A DNA stretch of 64,000 nt from Darksidea phi (taxonomy: Eukaryota; Ascomycota; Dothideomycetes; Pleosporales; Lentitheciaceae). The position numbers and the translations under genes were made by a program. This document shows positions 43,401 through 51,829 of this stretch, in pieces. The first letter of the stretch is position 1. Every line of letters begins with the position of its first letter. The stretch lies in assembly GCA_030770425.1 (NCBI GenBank), contig JASJFT010000013.1, positions 391,596 through 455,595 of the forward strand, read 5' to 3'. The notes beneath the pieces are model-generated. The model was not told the DNA's origin. It ran no database searches and saw only the letters and a list, made by a program, of their open reading frames with translations.

Positions 43401-45060
43401 CATGGCCATGTACGGCTTAGAACTATACGAAGAAGCTGTGAAACAATGCAATGTTGGCCTTAGTCTCAGTGTTGCGGTTGCTGACAGCGATCACGCCGGG
43501 TTGTACCAGTGCAAAGGGTTAGCACTCCTTGAAGAGGCTGATTTAAACGCCAGTGAGAGTAAGAGAATGCAGTACTTCCGAGAGGCACTCTTAGCCTTAG
43601 GATCAGGGATCGAGATGCACCGCATACTGGAACTGAAGAACGAATTAAGAAAGGACGACCGCACGACAATCGCCTTTACGCTGACTGCCCACGCCTACGC
43701 TGCCGCAGCTCTGGGCAAATTCGACCTCATGCTAGAGAGCGTAAGGCAAGCGACTGAATCGACATTTTGGAGCGGCGGTTCCAACGCAGATGGCTTGATA
43801 AAGATTGTGGCCGCTCTTGCCAAAGCAAACCAATACCACAAGGTGATTGAAGTCTTGCAAGCTATTTCAAGGGGAGATCTGGCCGATCTTCTCCTCGATG
43901 CTGTCTTCAAGAAACCTAAGACCATGGTAGCCATTCATGAAGCAGCACAACGCTCCAACCTCGGACAATGCCTGCTCAGTCTCTACAACGCTGCAAGCAA
44001 ATACCTCTCAACCACTCTCAGTCTCTACAACGCTGAAAGCAAATACCTCTCAACCACTCTCTGGACACACGTGAACGCGATTGCCATCCCCGGCCTACAC
44101 ATCATGGCCGCTATGTTCGCCCGGGAAGCCCTCCACGATACCGCGACCGCCAAGTTGCTGCTCTCCGAAACCGTATATTCCGCCCGGGCGCACTTCCACA
44201 TGGTCGAGCAGGCGGCTTACCTCCTATCGGAGTTGCTGCTCGAGGACTTCCGCCTCTCAGGGGACCCTCATGCCAAAGCCGTAGCCCTCAAGGAAACGCG
44301 TGCTTTGCAGGAACGCCTCACAGAAACCATGGGCGCGGATTTTTGTGTCTCCGAATCTCCGATCGCGGTGGTCTTAGGGTTGATGCTCAAGGCTATGGGG
44401 CCGGCGCTCGAGCGTGCCGACGTGTTGCGTGGTGCATTCTCAGCGGCCGTCAAGCTGCTGACTGATGGCACCGGGTACAATGACAAGATGGCGCTGCGGC
44501 ACCTCACTCGCGTTCTGGCGTGTGTGACAAGCCTGGAGAGAGAGGCGCAAATTGCCATGACGGCGCAGCTGTATGTGCTTGACCGAGACGTGAGGGAAAA
44601 GGACCTTGCAGAGCAGCGTTGGAGGTCTCAGGAGGGCAACGGAGACGCCGAGCCGGCTCCTGCTTCCACGGAACACCCTTCAGCCTCAGATGTGATGGAT
44701 GAGATGGCGATGGGGCTGTTAGAGGGTGCTTACTTCGAGTGTAATGACTGCAGCAAGATTATTAGCGATTGGTCTCATGGCGATGTGTACATGTGCGTCT
44801 ACTGCGCGGACTGCGATATGTGCGAGGACTGCTTCTCCAAAAAGCTGACTAACGAGAAGGGTGTCACAACCACGGCTTGGCGCTTCGTATGCCCCGAGGG
44901 TCATCGACATGTTAAGGCACCGGTAGAAGGATGGAAGGGAGTTAGGGACGGTATACTCAGGGTTGAAGATAACGAGATCCCATTCCGGGACTGGTTGAAG
45001 GACCTAGAAATGAAATGGGATGCTTACTGGGATCGATACTGGGCGGCAGGCCTGGAGTAG
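40478..45060 (+). CDS. STAND NTPase (NLR-like): Goodbye domain, NACHT-like NTPase, helical repeats, C-terminal ZZ finger
   Basis: Exons 40478-42128 and 42197-45060 (68-bp intron, GTGAGA...CTAG, phase agrees and restores ASADSFVYIVHTMRRLNAIG) give 1504 residues. Residues ~10-190 match the fungal STAND N-terminal Goodbye domain (ALWDEALNTYAE; FPPSSAILTAFTYVLTASKHVS). The P-loop GDSGMGKST lies near residue 345 and the Walker B RLILVLDGIDEAEE near 450. The long C-terminal half is helical with TPR-like pairs (ASYLGIAMAMYGLELYEEA). At ~1395-1460 a ZZ-like finger has CNDC, CVYC, CDMCEDC and a late His pair (GHRHV). A second in-frame ATG three codons downstream is an equal start. Such proteins act as intracellular sensors in non-self recognition; a ZZ finger at the sensor end is less usual than WD, ankyrin or TPR repeats. 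No lesion was found. Confidence 0.85.
43978..44061 (+). repeat. in-frame 42-bp tandem duplication in the STAND gene
   Basis: Two units encode SLYNAASKYLSTTL and SLYNAESKYLSTTL with one base difference. The near identity suggests a recent duplication within the helical-repeat region. Confidence 0.9.
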
Positions 45061-45163
45061 ACTACCTGTCTGCAGCGATTGAAAAGGCGGACCATAGCGC
45101 CTCTGTGGGGACAAAACTGTCATGATACTACAGTTACTAGAAAGAGTCGAGTAGTAGGTACCT

Positions 45164-45605
45164 TTGATTGAGGCTAGTCTAGTGAGGGATAGTAATCTAT
45201 CTATAAGTCCGAATGTACCTGCTCCTTTGCCTCCGACGGTTACTATAGTTCTGTGGGGTAGGTGGGGAACGACCATAGTCCTTGACCATTTTTTTAATGT
45301 ACGGTTCCATGCTGAGCTCGATGGCTCGTCGAGATCGATCACGTCGGATCCGGATCCCTAGGTAGTGGCTGATAGGACCCATATCGCGATATTTGTATTT
45401 GCCTAAGAGCTGGTCCTTTAATACATAGATCAGCTTCGATGAGGTAGTATCCAATGAAGGCCAGAAATCGAGATAGTTCCTCATACCAAGACCGGGGGTG
45501 GGGGGCGACGAAGGCCACGAGGCTGAAGGAAAAGAAATTGAGAAGGATTGGCTGGTCAAATCGTTGCAATTCCTTTCGCGCAAACATTATGCCAACACAA
45601 CACAT
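45164..45605 (-). mobile_element. Ty1/Copia-type reverse-transcriptase fragment
   Basis: Two overlapping minus-strand frames encode RSWYEELSRFLAFIGYYLIEADLCI (45605-45339 frame) and LKDQLLGKYKYRDMGPISHYLGIRI followed by SMEPYIKKMVKDYG (45583-45197 frame). These are consecutive blocks of the Copia RT palm/thumb, split by a frameshift. No LTRs, integrase or RNase H are visible. A dead relic about 100 bp downstream of the STAND gene. Confidence 0.7.
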
Positions 45606-45669
45606 CCACCATTCAAAGAAAGTCCGCTGCGTGATTCGTGGGAATAGAGAATTTAAGAGGCTCGTAGAG

Positions 45670-45960
45670 AGCGCCTCAGTCCAGGTGTTATAGTAATATT
45701 ACTAGGTATTAATTCTATATAATCTTAAAGCTTTATATAGCTCTAGTTTAATAACTTATAAAAATACGTTGAAAAACTACATTTATAGGTAATTTTATAT
45801 AGGTAAGGGGTATACTAAGGTATTTATAAGTAGACGTTTTTCTAATAACTACGTAACTAGCTATACTAGTTCCGATCTACCTCTCCGATATATCTATACC
45901 TTCGAAACGATATATACTTACTAGCTTATATAGCTTCTTCTTCGTCTCTGGATAGATTAT
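45670..45960. repeat. AT-rich tract, RIP-like
   Basis: Long TA-rich sequence next to the Copia fragment, probably further RIP-degraded element sequence. It includes the second AATACGTTG-N3-AACTAC (45763-45780). Confidence 0.55.
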
Positions 45961-45984
45961 CTCCGCTTGGATTCGGATGCTTTT

Positions 45985-47296
45985 TTTCTGACAACTTGAC
46001 CTTTGGATGGAGAGGCCCAATAGCCTTTGCACGCGTTCCCCACCCCTTCCTTCTATACTCCTCATCGGATGCTTCTGGATCCCCAAGTCGCCGCGTTGGC
46101 TCATCGCTCAGGGTCGCATGGACGCGGGATGGGCCGTCCTAAGTAGACTCCATAAGGATCCCAGCGATGTCGACGAGATTTCAGCACACGAAGAGTTCTA
46201 CCAAATGTGACAGCGGATCAATTTCGAGTCCCAAAACCCGACAGGTTATACGGTCATCTTCTGATCAGCCTCTTACCGCAAGCGAGTGTTTCTCTCCAGC
46301 CACAGTCAGTGTGCGGCAAACGCAACAGGCGGTCTTGTCATCAACTACTCTTCTGTCATTATATATGCAAACTTGGGACTGACGGGCTGTATACCGTTGT
46401 TGATCTATTGCATCTATACCCTTATAGGCGCGTTGGCAATCTTTTCATTACTAACTGTCGGCTGCACACGCGGCCGGATCGTAAGTAATTATCCTTCAAT
46501 GTAGTGTTACAAAATTAGCAAAGTCAATCTAAACGGCGTGAGTACCCACTGTCTTGAACTAGAGGGCATGTCGTCTCGAACGTAGGCTATAGTTCAAGAT
46601 GCCCAGTACTATCACACTTTGGATAAGCTTTGCTACCCTGAACCTCAACCTTTAAATCCCCCTCAACTCCGATCCATGCTGACAAGACAGGTCCTTCCCA
46701 CCGGCTCCATTGGTGTTATGATATGCGTCATCATAGAAGCCGCCATGATCGGTACTTTCATAGAGGGACCATCGGCGAGCATCACAGGCCAGAAGGTAGC
46801 TATTGTTGTTATCATCAGTAAGACCAAATTCCCTCTCTTAATACAGCTATCCCTAATGTAGTCGTAGGTTCGTCTTCTTCTACTGCTTCTCCATCGACGC
46901 CGCATCCCTCATCTACAGCGCCGAATCCTCCCACCAACATCCGCTCCTCAGGCGTCGCGCTCGCTAAATCAACGTACTTCACCTCCTACATTACTTTCGT
47001 TACGCCCGACGCTACTGCCGTCGCGAATATCGGGTATAAGTACCCTTTCAGTGAGTGATTATCAGCCCAATCTGGTAGAACGTGCTAATAGCAAATTAGT
47101 CTTCGCCTGTCTAACCCTCGTCTCCTTCATGCACCCCGCAACAAGGAAAGCCTCTCAAAGAGCTCGCTGAGCTGTTTGGCGACGAGGTCGTCGTCCATTT
47201 TATGATGCTGCGGATGAGCATAGACAGCAAATGGATATGGATATCAAGAATGAGCTAGTTGCGGAGTATAAAGAGGATGCGAAGGCGGAGCCTTGA
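45985..47296 (+). pseudogene. MFS sugar-transporter remnant lacking its N-terminal half
   Basis: Recognisable sugar-porter blocks appear in order but in different frames: FGWRGPIAFA, then LLIGCFWIPKSPRWLIAQGR with RLHKDPSDVDEISAHEEFYQM, YRKRVFLSSHSQC, GGLVINYSSVIIYANLGLTG, GSIGVMICVIIEAAMIGTF, FVFFYCFSIDAASLIYSAES, NIRSSGVALAKSTYFTSYIT, an intron, VFACLTLVSF, and finally LKELAELFGDEVVV to the stop at 47296. The first six helices are missing; the left edge meets the AT-rich Copia-associated tract. At least three frameshifts. Confidence 0.7.
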
Positions 47297-48368
47297 TTGA
47301 CAGAAAACCCCAATGTTGCGTCACCATCCGCTCTACTATATCGAGATACTATAGATAGTATATACTAAGTTTGCCCTAACGGGCGTCAGTACACGAACGA
47401 AACATTAGATATAAAATTTATCTTTCTCGTCTTCCGATAGAGCAGCCAATCGAAACCTACGTGTTCATTTTCCCGAATCCCCCCGCCTATTCCATCCGCA
47501 CATCACACCCTTACCCGTCCACTAGCCTCCATCCACCCCTCCACACGTGTAACCTAGGAGTACAAACTACGTTGCAATCGCACGACGGCCACACCTCCAA
47601 TACAAGAAAAAGGGTACTAACACCCCTCTGGCTTAGCTTCGCTGACATCATACGCCTCCCTATAGACGCTTCCCCAGCACGCTGATAAATCCGCCTCCCT
47701 ATGCCATTCACCCCCTCGGCACAAACCCAAAACCTACACCACTATCCGTCTTCGCACATTGATTTACCTATGCTAGCGAGTATGTCCTATAAAGCACGAT
47801 TCTAAACCTGTAGCCGCTAGCCCGTTACCCACTGCCTTGCCTCCTACGCCGCAATATGCGAGCGACGGTTGCAACGACGAGTAGTTATCAGTGTTCCAAC
47901 ACGTCCGTGCGGTTGCGGCGAGCAGTGCGGCACAGTTGGATGCCGTAGGCGGGCGATGGCAGTGGGACCGCGTCGCTCGAGGCGGGAACCGCGGTAATAG
48001 CTTTTTTACTAGAGGGTAAGGGAGGGAGGGCTTGAAGATGAAGAACAAAATGTAGGCTGTGTAGGCATTATTCAAGCTATTGTGAGGCAGGCACCGTTGG
48101 TGTAGATGAGGGACTGGGCTTATATTGTATATGTGTTGTCAACTCTTGCTAGAACCCTAGCGGGAGGTTGTTAAAGGCTCGCATGTTGTGGTTTGCACCG
48201 TCTACAGCCGGAAGGAAATGACCTGTGGAAAGGTATCCCCAAATCTACAAAGTAGTATACCGCCGAGGGCATGAACTCGCTCGACGAACCGGCCTGACAA
48301 TATGTCCTAATAAAATGCCACAATCACAATACCGTTTTGCACATTCCGCGCAAACCCCCCGTCACCCC
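47297..48368. other. intergenic, about 1.1 kb
   Basis: No gene supported. Right edge of the accessory island and 3' flank of the GST gene. Confidence 0.5.
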
Positions 48369-49121
48369 TCACTTCATACCAAAATACTTCAAATCGAGCC
48401 TGCCGCCACTCGCCGCAATCGCCTTCCTATAGCCCTCCCTCGCCCTAATCCGCTCAATCCAGGCCGTAACCTTCGGATATTTCTCTGCATCCAAATAGCC
48501 TCTATGCTGGGCCATATCAAGCCCAAAACTCATATTAAGGTCGGCGAGGCCCATCTTGCTGCCGCTGAACCAGGGCGTCTCGTCGGAGAGATAGTCCTCG
48601 AGGAGCTGGAAGATGGGATGCATGTCGCCAAGGAAATGCTTCACCATAGGCGCGGTCATGAGGCCGACAAGGTAGTTCAGTGGGAAGGGCAGCATGGAGG
48701 GCACGATGTCGAAGAGCATTGTGAATTGCGCTTTCAGTGAGACGGTATCGATGCCGAATGTCGTGAAGAAGGTGTCGTATCTTTTGTCGTCTGCGTTAGT
48801 GGGTGTCCAGAGATTATCGGCGTAGTTTTCGTTGATGTACTCTAGGATTAGTTTTGATTCGGTGAGGACGCCTTGCTCGAGCTGCGGTGTGGGGACGGGC
48901 GAGCCGTCGGCGGATTCGAGCGTCATGATGGGGGATTTGCCTAGGCGGTGGTACTTGGCGAGTTCGGTATTGTGGGGGGCCATGCGCGGGTAGTTTTTGA
49001 CGTGGAATTGGAAGTCTGGGTTGAGCAGCTTGATTTCTTCGAGAGCCCAGACGCAGCGGAACGCCTGTGAATGGGCGAGGTTGTGGACCGTGGGGATCGT
49101 CTTTTGGTTTTGGCCTACCAT
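48369..49121 (-). CDS. glutathione S-transferase
   Basis: Single exon, 250 residues, ATG at 49121. The N-terminal thioredoxin-like half has LAHSQAFRCVWALEEI (the position of the GSH-activating residue region), a Pro-containing turn before strand 3 (HRLGKSPIMTLE) and the gamma-glutamate-binding ES motif (VLTESKLILEYI). The C-terminal helical domain has WFSGSKMGLADLNMSF, the N-capping/hydrophobic staple region typical of GSTs. It conjugates glutathione to electrophiles in the cytosol. It resembles the fungal Gtt1-like group. Nothing ties it to its neighbours. Confidence 0.92.
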   Translation of the reverse strand: MVGQNQKTIPTVHNLAHSQAFRCVWALEEIKLLNPDFQFHVKNYPRMAPHNTELAKYHRLGKSPIMTLESADGSPVPTPQLEQGVLTESKLILEYINENYADNLWTPTNADDKRYDTFFTTFGIDTVSLKAQFTMLFDIVPSMLPFPLNYLVGLMTAPMVKHFLGDMHPIFQLLEDYLSDETPWFSGSKMGLADLNMSFGLDMAQHRGYLDAEKYPKVTAWIERIRAREGYRKAIAASGGRLDLKYFGMK

Positions 49122-49798
49122 GGTGGAGGGTCGACTTTGCGTGCTGTTGTTTGGGTCTGGAGGAAGATGAGCGGGTGCTAGGAGCTAATATATGAATAGC
49201 TTAGCGGTGCTCTAGTGTTAATGTTTGTCGAAGGAACATTAAAGTATTGTCACATGTGCACTGGTTGATCAAGTCGCCGGGCTAGGACTGCTACACTATG
49301 CCGTATACGGAGAAAACCCTGACAACAAAGGCCACGTCGTGCCCCAAGTGCCGCTTTAAGTTTCAATCTTCCCAGATATTGCCAGTCGTGCGAATGTCCA
49401 TCTAGTAAGCGGAGATGGGTAACTCGTGTACCTTGCTGCATGTTACTCCTTCCTTCGCGTCTTGGAGTGTAAGATCCAAGGCAATCTTTCCAGCACCGAA
49501 ATATTATTTGTTTTGGACTTGCACAGTGGGGGTCTCGTTCGCGGGGTCCACACGAAACGGGGTAGGAGTTTGTACACAGTAGAGGTGCTATAGCATGAAA
49601 TATCATAACAATCAAACTTGAATTGGTATCTTGAAACTGCGCAAGTGCGCCGTATCCCTACTACAAAAGAGTTTCAGCGCTCATACTAGTACTCCATCTC
49701 TAACACAGCAAATGAAATCTTAAAATTCTGGGTATAGGACGACGGGAGCACCACCCGCCACTTAAAAGAACCCTCTCCCATTTTTATAACGATTTCAA
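49122..49798. other. intergenic with dispersed repeat
   Basis: GST promoter region and 3' flank of the next minus-strand gene. It contains copy B of the 39-bp repeat. Confidence 0.5.
49551..49589. repeat. dispersed 39-bp repeat, copy B
   Basis: 35/39 identity with copy A at 2297-2335, same orientation. Confidence 0.6.
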
Positions 49799-51194
49799 TC
49801 AACGGAACCCCTGGTTCGCACCGGGCATCCCCCCACTAATCGCATTGTAAGGCTGCGGTTGATGCGCCATGTAAGGCGGCGGAAGCACACAAGGCCTAAC
49901 AACTACTGGTTGCTGCGGACAGCAGTTATGCATGGAGGCTTCGTTTGGACAACAGCCTATGGGAGTTCGCTGTTGAGGTTGGAATTGCGTCTGCATCTGT
50001 AGTGGGGATAGTTGAGGTTGGGGTTGTGGCCGCAGTTGTGGCATGCACGGAATAGGCAATGCTGATTGAGCGAGCGGTGGGAGTGCGGGAGCCATCTTGT
50101 TGTAATCGGTCCATGTGTGTTCAGGAAGGTTGGAGAAAGCTTTTCCGGATGTGAGAAGGAGGATGTAGGACTTCGGATGATGAGGGAAGAGGTAGAGACC
50201 CTAGATTAAGTTAGCGTACATACTTTTCCCGCATGTCTATCGCACGGAGAGTTCTGAATACTCACGGCAATTCCCAAAAAGTTTATCGACTCTTCCAAAA
50301 ACTTATTCGTCCCCACCATCCCCTCACTTTTATCCTTCAAATCCCAGCTCCCGCCCCCACAAACCGTTCGCATGAAGAAACTTCCATCTGCGCCCAGACT
50401 CACGAAGCTGGGTGCTTCACTCCCATTCCCTTTCCACACTGTCTTCCACGCATCTTGTGAGACGACACGTTGCAGGACAGCTTTCTCGAGGACGGGTGGC
50501 AGGTTGGACCAAGAGGCTGAAGTCTTGTCGTGGGCGTAGTAGGAGTCGAAGGGGCCGAGGGAGATGGAGAGGGTGCTGAGGTCGCGGATGACGTGTGGAT
50601 GGCCGTGGTAGAGGTATTCGGTCAAAGGGTTGGGAAGGTTGTAGTGTCCTGGCTTGGTGTAAGGATGGAAGAGGGGGGTGTTGGAACGATGTGCTGTGAA
50701 ACATAGACAGAGTAGGAGAGGAGTAGAGTGATATAGCATAGATGTAGAATAAGAGGGATATTGTACTTACTACAGAAAACCTGCCCATCATGATCGCGAT
50801 AACTCATAAAATAAGTCCCCTGATCCCCCAACGCGAACTCAATCACGTCCTTGATAGGCGGCTGTTTAGTAAAGAGCGCCTCAACATCAGGCGGAAGATT
50901 GTGCCTACTTACAGGTTAGCAAAAGCGAGGTCACCCTCCACATACGATTCATTCTCAATACGCAGCAAACAACATCCAGCAAGCCTCAATGGGAGAGCCC
51001 AAGGCGCTGCTCAGGCTCCTTTCAGCTCTTCCACGGACCCAGCTGTCTTGGCAGCGTGAGACATGTAGCGCTTACGGAGTGACACGCACAACTCTTGTCC
51101 CGCAGGGAAAATCAACTTACCAGGCCCAATGCGTAGGGCTGTTGAAGAGATAGCTTTCTTTAGCCCCCATGACGAAAGACACGAAGATCGGCAT
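49799..51194 (-). CDS. uncharacterised protein, 345 aa, with Pro/Gln/Cys-rich tail
   Basis: Four exons on the minus strand (51194-51121, 50904-50771, 50693-50266, 50200-49799) with canonical donors (GTAAGT, GTAAGT, GTGAGT) and consistent phases give 345 residues. It starts MPIFVSFVMGAKESYLFNSP. The core carries LGDQGTYFMSYRDHDGQVFC, STLSISLGPFDSYYAHDK and FVSLGADGSFFMRTVCGGGSW, a beta-rich pattern with a repeated Ser-Phe-Gly flavour, and seems to be a single globular domain of ~245 residues. The last ~100 residues are rich in Pro and Gln with Cys doublets (GCCPNEASMHNCCPQ). No signal peptide, transmembrane helix or known motif is seen. I do not recognise the family. Confidence 0.75.
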
Positions 51195-51829
51195 AGTGGC
51201 AAAGTGGATGCAGGTGCGAGATGGGCGATCAGCAGCTGAAGTCCGTCGATCGAGGACAATGAGCGAGCGAGGCGCGAGCGCGGAGATGGCTAGCTAGGAG
51301 TATGAAGTTTGATTAACAGGTGTTAAGAGCACCGCGCAAGAGGAGAAGCGAAAGTAGAGTGTTGAAGTTAAGAAACCTGTAGAACGAGAGGGTGGTCATC
51401 AGGCGATTTGAGGCTCCATATGTCAGCTCTCACAGCCCCACCCTTCGTGTTCGCTAAAACATTCACTTGGCATCAAGCCTTCCAAGTCGCACTACTTTAT
51501 CTGATTCTCAGCGATTCAATGTTCATAAGAATGATATTGATACTTCACAAACTACCAGGATAGGCTTAGTCCACTCCGGTGCCTGGACCAGCTGTATCCG
51601 CCCTATCCTATCAAAACAATAAATCGACACGAGGGTCGCCGCGCCAAAATCAGCTACCCTAACGTGAAACAAAACACCCGCCCCATCTGTTGAACGCCAT
51701 GATCCAGCCCTAATGCTTACACATAGTCGAACCGGCGTGGTCGCAATGCGTTACGCAGACCTAAATTTCCTTAAGTACTCCAGCCCCTCTAAAACTCAGT
51801 ACGCGCTCAATCAAGTGAAATCGGATGGC
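51195..51829. other. intergenic
   Basis: Promoter of the uncharacterised gene and 3' flank of the ING gene. No gene seen. Confidence 0.5.
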
